DNA from: Adineta ricciae
Taxonomy: Eukaryota > Rotifera > Eurotatoria > Adinetida > Adinetidae
Direction of reading: 5' to 3'
DNA: 64,000 nt
NCBI GenBank assembly: GCA_905250025.1
Contig: CAJNOJ010000028.1
Span: 248,001 to 312,000 of the forward strand
Shown here: positions 1-12,216 of the stretch, one piece after another
How positions within the stretch are numbered: the first letter of the stretch is position 1
How the letters are laid out: each line of letters begins with the position of its first letter
Translations under genes and position numbers: made by a program
Notes under the pieces: generated by a model
What the model was told of the DNA's origin: nothing
The model's database searches: none
Seen by the model: the letters and a program-made list of their open reading frames with translations, nothing else

Positions 1-3000
1 TTCAACTCGGAAGAGTTTAAACGTTCTTTACTCCAGTCGTGTATTGACATTAATTTGAAAGATATCTTCATTGTTTCACTTCGAAATGGACATACTTTGA
101 ATTCATCGAGAAATTTATTGAATACGTAATAGAATTGTCGATGACGACTGAGAACTTGTTCATCGACTTGAAAACCAACGGAGTAAAATCGTTCGAGATC
201 TGTATCACGTTTTTCAGTTTTTGTATCAGTCTGTACAAATAAATGACATTCCTCTTCGCAATCGGTTGAGAAATGGGCTAAGCGAGATTTCATGTAGCCA
301 AGCCAATGCTCCAATTCGTTTATTGTTTGACCGGATAGTGTCAATTGAATTATAGATTGGATTGTTTTATGAGGAAATTGATTGGGAAGACGAAGAATAT
401 CTTCATAATTAGCTGTTTTTTCCAGTATTTCATATGCTTGCTGAAAACCTTGAATGATCAGATCACGAGTCGAAGTAGTCGTAGAACGTGCACTGTTGTT
501 AAATGGTGGAGTTGGGCATAAGATACGCATTGACCCACGACTAACTTCTGATGTTTCGTCGAGATAACGAAGTTTCATCGGTAAATGAATCGAGTCGTGT
601 GGCCAATTGAAATGTGCATAAAACGAAAAGAATAGTTTGATTAAGTCAAATAACTGTTCAATGGAAAAACAGATTTGATTTTTGGGCAGATGTTGATGAC
701 AGATGTATGCACATAAGATTGCCCATGAGTAACCACCCAGATAACCATAGACCTGACCGTAGAGACCGGTATTTTGAGCCCAAGTGCGAATGAATGTTAA
801 TAGATACTGAAAGATGGGTGGATAACGAACATATACCACAAGACGTTCGATATCGTGAACCTGAATCCAAGAAGTGGATAGGATGAGCTAGTTTCTGGTG
901 AATTTCACTTACTCCATGTATTGGTTCGTGAAAATTTGATAGTAAATTTGTTTCTTTCAGTATGGAAGCTTCTTTGATTTCTATGAATATTTCTACTTTC
1001 GTTTGATCAGTGAATAAAATCGAGAGAATCGGATAGACGGCTTGAATTCTTCGACTATAGATGATTTCATTATTGAAAAAGTGAGATATTTGCTTTTCGA
1101 GTAGATCTGAGACATGATTTGTTAGTGCAGATGAATCGTATCTCAATCGAAGAAATGTTTGGTCAAGAACTGTTGGATTATCGAGAGATCCGTTCTCAGC
1201 GACAACAAAGACAATGTCGAGATCGTCGCCATGCAAACCCTAGAAAAGCGGATGGGTAAAGCACTTGTTTTGACAAGAAAGAACTTACCAAACGAAAACT
1301 TCCGTACGAAAAACAGAGACATCTGTAACAATGTAACGTATTCTCATTTAGAATTTCCTCGAAACAAAGCGACAATCGGTTAGATTTCTTGCATTTACGC
1401 TCATAAGATTGTTCATTCTTGTAAAGATTCATTTTTGTAAAGAATTCTTTCATACTACTATCGACTCCATACAGTTGATTACGACTTATAGGTTCAAGCA
1501 CTGGACCTAATGGTAATTGATGAGTTACACTGAATGGCGATGTATCATTTACGTCTGTTCGCTGTAAAACAGAAATATACTGTACAGGGAATCGAATTGA
1601 ATTGGAGAAATCTAACAACATGAATTAAAATTCCACTTGTGGTTATTCTTTCGACTTACTTAATGTTGATTTAGCTTGGTTTAATCTTTTACTGGTATCA
1701 AACTGTGCAATGATGATATGTGGATTAAATTGCTGCTCATTCAATAATAAACATTGTGGAAAGAGTTGCTGAATCTGTGCATGTAATGCTTTCAAGGATT
1801 TTGCTGATTGTAAATTCATTTTTAACATTATCGTACGATCGTCTGCTGATGAGTCGACTTCATCAACGATTATTTCAAACGATTGATATTGACCAAGCAA
1901 TAATCTCAACGGAAGAAGAATACTTTCTTCGTCATTTTCATTATTGACTAACTCAAAGAATGGCCAGAAGAGTTTGACATGTAACGGCGATTGTTTCATC
2001 ATTGGATCATACTGTTCACGAAAAGTTTCAATCATTGAGTCCATCTTCATCGGAAGTGCAATGGCGAGCATAGATCGATGACTAACTGGTCGTGTTCGAA
2101 AGTGAATTTTTAATTTTAATCCGAAATGATCCGATTGATTGAGACGTTTGTTACTTTGCGAATCAACGGAAATCGTTTCGAGACCGATCATATTCATATG
2201 TTCAATGGAATAGGAAAGATTATGTAATGTATGAAGTAGATATCGATCGAGACGATGACTTTCTGACGATTTGGATGTTATTTTCGCACAAGAATTACGC
2301 AATGGATCAAATGTATAACCCGGATTCTAAACAAAGAAGAAACAATTTCAATGGTGGTTGTTTTTTTCATCTAAACTTACTTCTTCAATGTCGTAAATGT
2401 CTCTCCATAGATCATGTATTTGATATTGATATTTCTGGAGGAGATACTGTTCTTGCCAATGATGATCACCAAAATTGAAATCTCCAATCAACATATAATT
2501 TTGTGTATCCATCGTTTGAAATAAATATTTTAACGCTTGGCATCGTTTATCTACAGCATTGTGCGAACAATCACTGTGTAAATGAAGATTAACCAGATCG
2601 ATTGTGACTTGCGAGTTTAGTCCAAATCGCGCGATAATGTATTCCTTGGTATATCTTCTTCTTGATGCATTTTCGAATAATTGAACGGGACAGACTGTGA
2701 ATGCTCGTGCTCGAAAATTTTTCGTCAGAATGATTTGTCCAAACGTTTGTTCATGTCTACGGTTGACAATACTTTCCATAATTATAATATAGTAATTGTT
2801 TTCTTGCACCCATAGTTCACGCATAAGCAGAGTGAGAAAATCCAAAGTAATTTCTTGTAAACATATAATATCCGGTAAGAATGATTTCAATGTTTTCAAA
2901 ATTTCAGGATATCGAAGGTATGTATAAATCGAGTCGGAATGATAATAATCGAAAAGAATATTCCATGTTATAATTTGACATCGCTCGGGAATGCACATAT

Positions 3001-3981
3001 TATTTGAAGATGGTTCCCTCGTATTATCTGACGCTAAATTCACATGTGGACATAAGTTCCATCGATGATTCGATTGATCGAACTCATACATTCCTTCCAC
3101 TAGATTCATTGGTTGCTCTCCAATATCTATAAAAGAAATTCAGTTTCCGACTTAATTGTACTCTCTAAATCACAGTATTCAATAGGTTAAAACAACTCGT
3201 TCCCGTCTTCGAAGTGCAAACTCCTTTCTCTTCGTTCAACGTACATACCAGTAGGCGTTTCAACATTAATTTTATTCCCAGTTAAAATATCCACCTTCTT
3301 CACGCGATCCCAAACGACCTCGCCATCGATTTTATAATAACGAATTCGATGCATAGGAATACCACACTGATCAATAAACATGTTTCATTTAAATTCGGAT
3401 AGAAATACAAGCGTGTACATTACTTTATCGTCATGGACTTTTTTGAAGTCATTAAATGCGATTTCTTGTATACCGGTGAAACGATCTTCATAGCCGATGG
3501 TAACTTTCGAATGATCAATGGTTGGATCGTATGTTAGGCGATTGAAAATCAAATCCGCTCCTCGAAACTTTTCCGCAGGTGTTGATGCATCTGTTCTCGA
3601 TGTTGTCAATGATGACGATGAACGAGATTTAGAGTCTTCATTTAAGATTTTAGAAAGATAATCTTGAACAGATTCAACAATCGAACAGAGAGAAGTATTA
3701 CGATCAGATTGTTGAACGAGTCCGTCGAAGTAATCTCGAATTTGAGTCCATTGAGCATTTGTCAACGAATCTTTATTTGTCATTTTTGATATTCGCAGAT
3801 CATGCAGCGCATCGATTGATAAAGACTCTGATGATGGATCGGTAAAACATGTGATATGGATACTATGATCAAGTTTTAAACAAATCTGATCAAAATCTCC
3901 AGCTGATCGAATTTGAAAGTTGTCATTGGACTGAAGCATCGAACGCAGGAAGGCGAAATCGTCTGTATTGCTTTTTGACAT
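1..3981 (-). CDS. MJ1316-EEP-2H-poly(A) polymerase fusion protein, 3' end outside window
   Basis: Predicted RNA end-processing or repair protein. Exons joined in frame: 3424-3981, 3249-3366, 2381-3126, 1660-2326, 1289-1611, 913-1239, then 860 leftwards; introns of 57, 122, 54, 48, 49 and 52 bp all have GT/AG ends and matching phases. Domains in order: an N-terminal extension (about 120 residues, possibly RWD-like, plus a Ser-rich linker); MJ1316 domain (GYEDRFTG, then across an intron IPMHRIRYYK and VVWDR); EEP domain (TWNIL, DIICLQE, GDFNF, and HRLDRYL at its end); 2H phosphodiesterase-like domain (HVKLFWPF and PHIIIAQF); nucleotidyltransferase with GSFRLGLHGDDLDIVFV and the PAP central signature GYLGGYSWA plus ILCPTPPFN. 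MJ1316 is thought to recognise 2',3'-cyclic RNA ends. The putative third NTase carboxylate appears to be Glu (KVEIFIEI). The left-most splice (near 95) and the C-terminus are not resolved. Domain calls are by motif; the one-gene model is inference from phase continuity. Confidence 0.8.
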
Positions 3982-4804
3982 GACGTATATGGATAGTTTT
4001 TACCAGGTAATGTGGTAATATTTGATATCCATACGAATGACTAAAATATTCGTTTTTCATTGGAAAAGAAATGAATTGTGATATGCTATATTGATAAGAA
4101 AAATAGTGCGTTTTAGAGACAAGATTTTAATCTCAGAAGGAAAGGACCAATACCAATCTCTGTTAAAACTTTTTAAAAACGGTGGTCCAAATGAGTATTG
4201 CAAGGAGAAATGGAACCTCTTGTAATTGAAAAAGCATAATAATTGTTTTTATTTGTTATTACAATAAAATATGTGCTGACAACGTATTCTTTCTAATATT
4301 GAAATATTTTTACCCACGATAGACGTCGCTCGAAGTTGGACGCTTCTTGCATAATCTCGGCACACGACATTTCGTGAGAAATGAAAAGCTTTTAATGATT
4401 TTTCTCAATAGGATACAGCGTTCTTTGTGCACCTGAGTACACGAAGTTTAAGTATATCATACTGATCCCAAGTAAATCCTGTACTCTATCTCTCCTTATA
4501 TCCTTGAGCTACTTATGAAAATCTTTGTTTTTGATAGCATGATACGCGGTTCACACGAATGACCTTATTTCAGAACATCGATATTTCATATTAAAACACA
4601 TTTATTTTTTGCCAAGCTACAAATAAATATACAATTAACATCTATTTCAATAGACAAAAATAAAATTTTTTGCCTCTCGTATGAAAAATATGTAAATAAC
4701 GTCTATGTTGCTCTCTATGAATATATATTTATAAGCGACTGATGTATTGCTATGAAAGACGCTATTTACAGCTACATTTAACAAAAAAAGGTAAATGATT
4801 GATT
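3982..4804. other. Intergenic between fusion gene start and carbonic anhydrase stop
   Basis: It holds the upstream region of the minus-strand fusion gene and the 3' untranslated region of the minus-strand carbonic anhydrase gene. It is AT-rich and I see no coding exon or repeat. Confidence 0.5.
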
Positions 4805-6669
4805 TTAACTAAATGAACGATAGACCACACGGCCATTGAGAGGCATCACCGGACGAAAATTTTGCATTATATACCCACTCGTTGTGTTGTCACCTCTGCA
4901 CGAAGATTTTAATTGACGTAATTGTTCAAACTGGAATTATATAAATACATGGTGCACATTCGAATGTGTGTTGAGACTTACTTGACGCCGCGAAACGCCC
5001 ATTTTTTCACGAAACACGATCCAACGAACACTCTCCGAACACATCGGTGTTGTCAATGAACCGTTGTAGGTAAAGTAACTTTGCATATCGTCTGAAATGG
5101 AAATTTTCTTCATACAATTCTTTCTGTAAATACAGAGGAATGATTTTACTTGGAAGAAAACTACTCAGAGACACTTTTTCATAATCCAAATCAATTTTTT
5201 CACCATTGTAAGAAATATTTGAAAACAAATCGACTAGTTTACCAAATTCTTGGTTATCAGACGACACAACCTATACACAATATTATTAACATTGCATATC
5301 TACTCATCCTGTATCTGTTTTTACTTTCAATAATATACCAAACACCATCAAACCATCGAATTGCTCCGAAAGTGCAGCATCTTGCGGCGTACGATATTTA
5401 CTAGTATTCCATGTGACAATATGCAACTAAAAAATTTATTGTGATCATGAATTGCGAAAAGTTCATGTTACAAACACGTTTATACTCACTTCACCGGGTA
5501 AACGAATACCATCGATAACGTGTTCAGCACCTTCGAGATCATTGGAGCCCCAATGCGCATGAAATTGCAGAAATTGGTATTGATCAGACACCGGACCACC
5601 AGTAATCACTATTGAAAGAAAACCATATCGGCATCAAATCTCTATCTGACATAAAACGACAGTAAAACTCAGATCTATACTCACCACTGTGTCCACTACC
5701 AGTCACTTGAAATGAACTACCAGTATTTTCCAGTGTTTGACAACAATTTTCACCAGCAGTGAATACAAATGGTCGTTGTGTGAGCGTTGGATCGAATTCA
5801 CACTGGTCCGTATAAATGCGAATCGGAGATTGGAATTTTTTACACGCTATTTCAGGAAATAATCGACTCCACATATGCGGACCTTTGAAAACCGATAGAC
5901 TTAGATGAAAATCAGCTTTCATTTTGATTCTTCGTCGTGGTTTAATTACGCATGTGATATTAACTGACAAAGAGGTTATTCCGGAAAAGAACATGGTAAT
6001 CAGAAAACTCCATTTTAATGAGTTCTCTTATAAACTGACTTCTCGATAAAATGATGACCTTAGCATTTTTATCAACTTCGCAAATTTGCTATCAATTAAT
6101 TGTTTGACGGGAATGATTATTTCAGAACAAAATTAGTCGAATAATTGGCTAGAAAAAGTAGAGATCGTTTGATTTGTTTTCCTTGTTTAATTTAGTTTTT
6201 CTCTTAATAACTTCATCTACGTTAACCTTGGTTTTAGTAGAAGAAAACTTAATTGAAAAATGATGAAGGAAGTTCCTTGCATCTTACCGCGGGATACAGA
6301 ATAATCCCAACGTACGGGTTGCGTTGTTTTCACCTTTTCTTCCTTATCAGACTTCTTTCCTTCTTCACCATATTGATACGTTATTTTCGGAGGACGGACA
6401 GGTGTGGAAAGATTATTCTCTTTCTTTAGATACGTATCTGCTGTCTGAACAGATCGACGAATTTGGATTTCGATATCGCCTATTTCGATCAAAATCGATG
6501 TCAAAAGAAGTGACTGAGTCTGATCCTACAAAATATTGTAAACATCAATGCAAATTCGGCGAAAGCTTCCTTTATTCACCGTCGACGCTTGACCCAAATT
6601 GATGGCAACTCGATCGGTTCCACTTCCCACCACAACTGATTGCACATCTTCGTTCATCGTCGATGTCAT
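4805..6669 (-). CDS. Alpha carbonic anhydrase
   Basis: Catalyses reversible CO2 hydration with a zinc ion. Exons read: start ATG at 6667-6669; then an exon ending WDYSVSR; a roughly 405-bp intron; [13 protein letters not shown] and [37 protein letters not shown]; and [16 protein letters not shown], ending with the family's usual tail [11 protein letters not shown]. Two zinc histidines are in FHAHWG, the third in the GE/LHIVTWN junction, and the Thr pair in LTTP. The H64-like histidine is in VTGSGHS. All junctions are in phase. The N-terminus has no hydrophobic signal peptide, so the product is probably cytosolic. An AG acceptor (CTGTAG) lies six bases upstream of the start, so an upstream leader exon or trans-spliced leader is possible. 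Family assignment is certain; the isoform is not. Confidence 0.92.
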
Positions 6670-9600
6670 ATCTTCTACAGTTTAAAAATAAAACCAATTG
6701 ATAGCCTGAGGTTCTCGATAATCTTTGTTTTTTTTTATTAAATAGGAAATTATTTATAGTGTCTAGGAAAAAAATGAGAGACAGACAGAGAGAGAGAAGA
6801 AAGATGTTGTCGTCATCGGTATTTTTCGCTTATTGTTAGTGAGATCTTTCTCGTATGATCATTATGATGTGCGTGCATACCTTCACATTGTCTGGAATGA
6901 TCGAAGTAGAGGAAAAAGAGAAAGAGCGACAAAAAAAAAAGAACAAAACGATAGAAAACATGATAACATGCAGGCTTCTCATTCTTTCAATGCACATCAC
7001 TATTGATCAAATCATTATTTTGGTTGAAATGATGAAAAAAGTCGATTAGCACTGAATAGTAGTCTTCTCTTGCTTATGTAAATATAAACAAAATGTCAGA
7101 CGGCATCTTGACGTAAGATTTACTTTCTTATGTTGTTAAAGAATGAAAATCGAGCGTTTTACCGACCGTTCGTTTGATATTTTTAGTAAAATTAGTAGAT
7201 CAAAAACAAGTTTTTCACTCAACATATGTGTTAGACATGTGAAGAGCCGATGGAAGATCTGTTTCCTATCCAAAACTTGATAAATAATTGAATAAAAGAA
7301 TATTCGATAGAGATTAGAAATAAATAATAAATCGGTTATCGATTCAATTACTCAATATCATCGAATCTCCACCTCGAAACATGAAGAAGAGATGGCAAGA
7401 AAATCTTAAACAAAATACCACAATAGCTCACAACCAATTCAAGATCATGACAATTTCATATCTAATCAGCCCACGTAATGTCATCATTCTTTTGATAAAG
7501 TATCACTAGAATAAATGTACTCCAAATGTTGACAATTATGGTTCTTCTCGCTGATAGATGAGTACTATTTTGATCTAACCAACAAATTTGAAGGAACAAA
7601 CTAATTTTAGATCTCGAATTGGATGAATTCACTTATGGGAATTAACTTAGTGCATTATGCTTTATTACAAGGTGCTCTTATGTAGACATTTCGAATAATC
7701 GAAGGTCTAGTGACGTTATTTCGCGGTAGAAATACTCGACGAGTGCTTGATTATCTTATTCCATGATGTATGGTTCATATGCGCAGATCAAGGAAGAAGA
7801 AAGTCATTTTGCTGCTTCGATCCAGCGGAAAATTTCAGGAAATGGTGACATTCGACCGTTAAAAGGAAATTTATTGAAGTCTATCGACGACAAAAGTGTA
7901 GTGATTTATGAAATATAACTCGTCATCACTATTTGAGATGCTTAACATTTTCAGTAAAAACAAAAACAGATCAATAAGATGTAAATAAAGAAATGTATAA
8001 AATTACCCACAGATATCGATTATCTCTCCCAATTATTAAGCATACGTCGAACTACTGATCTCTTTCAGGGCAAACAATGCCAAGATCCTTTGGCGAAATC
8101 TCTCATCGGATATTTTCACATATTCAACTGAAAAATGATTCCTACTTATAGAATTCAAAAGAGTTAAACATGAGTAATCCGACTTAGCAGTTTACTTACT
8201 GCTGCACGATTACTCTTCGAAATCATATGGATTATAGCTATTTAACTGTTGAAAACAACAAGTATTAGATTTCCTTTTGAAATCGCATGAAGAGGACATA
8301 TATGCAAAGCTGATTTACTTAATAATGAATTTCCTATCAACGACTTGATTATTACAATAAACTTTCCATTCTTTTTTTACTACTATCCAAGCGAACTGTA
8401 GTGTAATTATTCTGCGTCTCTCACATTCAACATTTGAAAATTAATCACCAAAGGCGAGAATAACCTTATGTACTAACTAGCGTGTACGGATTTGCATGAA
8501 AACGCATTATGAAGAAACTGAATACCACGCAAGCGAATAATATTTCATGTATTGTTCTTTTCGATCTATTAATAAATCTAGTAGAGAAGCGTTTTTGCTA
8601 CGAACTAACAGTACAAGCGAAGCGACCGAGGTCAGAGGGTTTATACTATGATTTCTTCGATACATTTAGTATTTTGAGAGACATGATCCACTTCCTACTT
8701 TACGAACTAGCTCAGATTATACGTTAAAAGATGTTAATAAATCATTATAAAACAAAAAGGCTGATTACAAAGTAAAAGTCTACATATCCGGTTTGGAAAC
8801 ATCAGTACTCAAGCGATATATTAATACTCTCATTAGTAAAATACTGAATGTAATTAACTACATTATTTCAGGACAAAATTTCATTTATTACAACAGTACT
8901 GATGACTTAATTATTTTTCTTCGTTTAAAAGTTGTTTTTTTCAAAAAGAAATGAATTACTAACCAGATGAGTCGAGTGTGAGCGTTAAGACATTCGGCAT
9001 AAGATTGCGGTCGTTGGATGTTGTTGTCGCTGCCGATGAGAATCGCTTTAAGAGAGCTCGATAGACTGATCGACCTATTAAATACGATCGTTATTATCTT
9101 TGTTGCTTTCACAATTACGATCGGTTCGACATCTCGTTTCAGCAAATTGCGTGTGATTTAATCTGTAAACAAAGACACATCTCGGTGAGCATTGTGTTTC
9201 GTCTACCTGATGATAATCAGTTTAGAAGATCTGTTTTAATCCCCGAAAGAGTTGTTGTTTCAATAGTATTTCCTCATTTTTATTAGATTTTTCCTTTTTT
9301 CTCGCTCTATTTCCATTCTATTCGGCATCGAATTAGATTTTTTCACATTGATTCGCTTGTCAACATTATTTGAATCGACGTAGGATGAAGAAAAAAAGAC
9401 GACGTCTATAACTGCAACGATGCTAATGCAGTTAAAGAAAGCGAAACTATCGGTCGAGTTAGTCTCTCTTCGTTTTGCCCTTAATCTCAACGAAACAACT
9501 ATATGTCTGACTTCACTCAGTGCACACGCGAACTGAAAGAACAAGTGAAGGAGTACATCGCTAATAGAATCGAGATCGTATGGAATCTAATAACGATCAT

Positions 9601-10818
9601 CAGACTCTTAAATCAAGACAATCTATTGCGCACCCGTAGACCTCTTTGTTCCTTAACCCACTCCTGTTCGATTTTCTTCATTGCTTTTTTCGGCAGTCAA
9701 TCAACACAATAGTATGCCCTCAAAATCTTCGATTTTTTTTCATGAAGTATTCCTGTTTTTAGTCTGTAAATATTGCTTGAATTATTCAATCCTTTCACTT
9801 CACTCAAATTCATAATGAATATGACAATAATTGTGGATATGATTTTCTTATAATCAAAGAAAAACTTGAGGAGATTTCCTTGATTGTTCCTCAGAGAATC
9901 TGAAAACCGCTTTTCGATATTGCCAAATCCTCGAAGAACAGAAAAGCAGACCAGACATCCTATTGATCAATCACATTGACAAAACATGCTTTCTAAACAT
10001 ATGAGTTCCAGCGACGTGTTGATGATCTTCCTGTGCGTGTCATTATGATAATATTGACACACATATGCCTTATCTTTATCTATAGATATACATTGAATCG
10101 TCCTCGTATATCTAGACTAACAAGCCGCCCATAGTTTTCTTGTGGAATCGACAAATAAAAAACAAAATAAATAAATCGCTCATCGGTCAACATAAAACAA
10201 GCACAACATCTTTTTAATAAGATACCAACAATAGAAAAACAATTGATTGCAATCAAGCCAAATCAACAGAACAGCTTTGATGATGATTAGGATGTTTATT
10301 CAAATTTGATTATCTGCAATATAATATTAATGAATTCAAAACACAAAGGAAATCGTTTACAAACAGAACAAACTCCAAGAGGAAGCTTGTCTGTTCACAG
10401 TTTGCTAACTCGTTTTCGAATGTGTGGAAAGTTCTCTACTTGAATTAAGCAGAATACTCAGGTCGACCAATCCCACACTCGGATCCGATTGGATGCAGGT
10501 AACCATAAGTCCATCATAGAATAGAACTAAAAAAAACACTCATCAAATTTGCATCATCCGACGTGAGATTCACCAGCGGAATCCAATTCAAATCCGTCAC
10601 ACCAGGAGTCCCGTCGGATTAGACTTATTCCCTCTTTTGAAAGGAGGTAAATGCGTCGAGCTAGTGTCACGGAAAAAATGAGTTGATGTTTGTTTGCTCA
10701 TTCATTCATTTTTCTTCACAGATTATCCGACAATAATTGATAATAGTAAAGTATGATCAAGAGGTGATCGAAATCGAGGAATACAAATCTGAAGTCAGTT
10801 CCAACTAATTATTAATTG
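6670..10818. other. Long gene-poor stretch
   Basis: About 4 kb of AT-rich DNA (around 30% GC by eye). A purine-rich tract lies near 6760-6960. Short reading frames at 8509-8727, 8888-9145, 9260-9544 and 9503-9712 have no recognisable motifs or splice-supported extension. I see no gene that can be defended. Confidence 0.5.
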
Positions 10819-11140
10819 TTCTCTTTCTCGTCGAGAAGAGTCTTAGAAACATAAATTGTTTGCTTGCATGTCCGCAGGGTAAAAAAACATCGAAAATCGA
10901 TTTTTCGGAAAAGATATTTTGAGAGGCACTACATTGCGGAGACTTCAAATCTGATGTTCGCTCTTCGAATTTTGTTATAAACTTTTTTTTAAACAAGGGA
11001 CCACTTTTTTACGAAAAAATATCTTTTCTAAAAATTGAGCGAAGGGTTTTTTGGGTCGAGGAACTCGATTCTGATGTTAGTTTTTGAGAATTGCAAAAAA
11101 AAATTTTGAAATAAAGGGTACCCATTCTCGGAAAAAACAT
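10819..11140. repeat. Dispersed non-coding repeat, copy 1
   Basis: Shares a long stretch with 25200-25665: both start TTCTCTTTCTCG, then share GAAGAGTCTTAGAAACATAA and a TGTCCGCAGGGTAAAAA block, and both continue with degenerate roughly 90-bp subrepeats containing the word 'gggtcga..a.ctcgaatctga'. No coding frame is shared. Probably part of a non-autonomous mobile element. Confidence 0.7.
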
Positions 11141-11220
11141 GTATAATCATATGATATCGGATATAGTCAAGTGTATAAATATTCTCGTCAATCTCTGGTG
11201 ACCTGATAGTTAATTATTAT

Positions 11221-11944
11221 CGGTGTGAAGCTAGCACCATCGAGCTAGCACCATCAAACTAAGCATTTTCTGAAAACGAATTCCGGTCAATAAAACCGAG
11301 TGTATTCGACGCAGAATTTAATTCTGAGTCCAATGGTGACATTTTTATTCACCGGAAAACGTTCGGAGAAAATTTTTCTTTGATCTTTCTTTATCCCTGA
11401 TACATGTATATGCATCATTTTTCGGCCGTCGGCACGCAATATCTCTCTCCAGAACGAATTCCGGTTCATGGGAAAGAGTCTATTCGACGCAGAATTTGAT
11501 TCTGCATCGACTGGTGCCACTTTTATTTACCGGAAAACGTTCGGAAAAACGTTTTTCGAATAAAAAAAAAATATTTGTATATATATATGCGAAAAAATAA
11601 GAATCAAGGTAAGCTCCATACCGAACGTTTTCCGGTAAATAAAAGTGGCACCAGTCGATGCAGAATCAAATTCTGCGTCGAATAGACTCTTTTCCATGAA
11701 CCGGAATTCGTTCTGGACAGAGATATTGTGTGCCGACGGCCGAAAAATGATGCATATACATGTGTCGAGGATAAAGAAAGATCAAAGAAAATTTTTCTCC
11801 GAACGTTTTCCGGTGAATGAAAATGTCACCATTGGACTCAGAATTAAATTCTGCATCGAATACACTCGGTTTTATCGACCGGAATTCGTTTTCAGAAAAT
11901 CCTTAGTTTGATGGTGCTAGCTCGATGGTGCTAGCTTCACACCG
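11221..11944. mobile_element. Foldback (long inverted repeat) element
   Basis: Two inverted arms of exactly 324 bp (11221-11544 and 11621-11944) flank a 76-bp AT-rich spacer. The outer ends read CGGTGTGAAGCTAGCACCAT and its complement, and the 12-mer GCTAGCACCATC occurs twice at each end. Each arm is itself built from two roughly 95-bp related blocks, each starting AACGAATTCCGGT and ending ACCGGAAAACGTTCGGA, separated by about 100 bp. Each arm carries a 77-88 codon open frame running outward (11287-11520 minus, 11645-11911 plus) with no recognised domain. No transposase is present, so it would be non-autonomous. A transcript through it would form a long hairpin. Confidence 0.9.
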
Positions 11945-12216
11945 ATGCCAAAATCATAAAAGATGTCCTGTTTTCAATTTTTTAATTTACCATTGTAACT
12001 GTGAAAACAGAATTCACTACGCATACGTATTCTAATGCCATCTATCTGTGCACGCCAACAATTCATACCAGTTGAAATGATTACACGTCATTTGTTTTCG
12101 TCAAAAACATATATCTACATTATCATCATGAATTGCTACTCATAACGAACAAAACCAAATATTTTTCCTCGCTTCCAGTCTCTACGATACGGTCTGCTGC
12201 ACGATTGAAATACAAC

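Noticed and set aside
8888-9145. Minus frame with possible splice sites, considered as a 5' exon of carbonic anhydrase
   Set aside because: The donor is weak (gttagt), the phase does not help, and the distance to the gene is over 2 kb.
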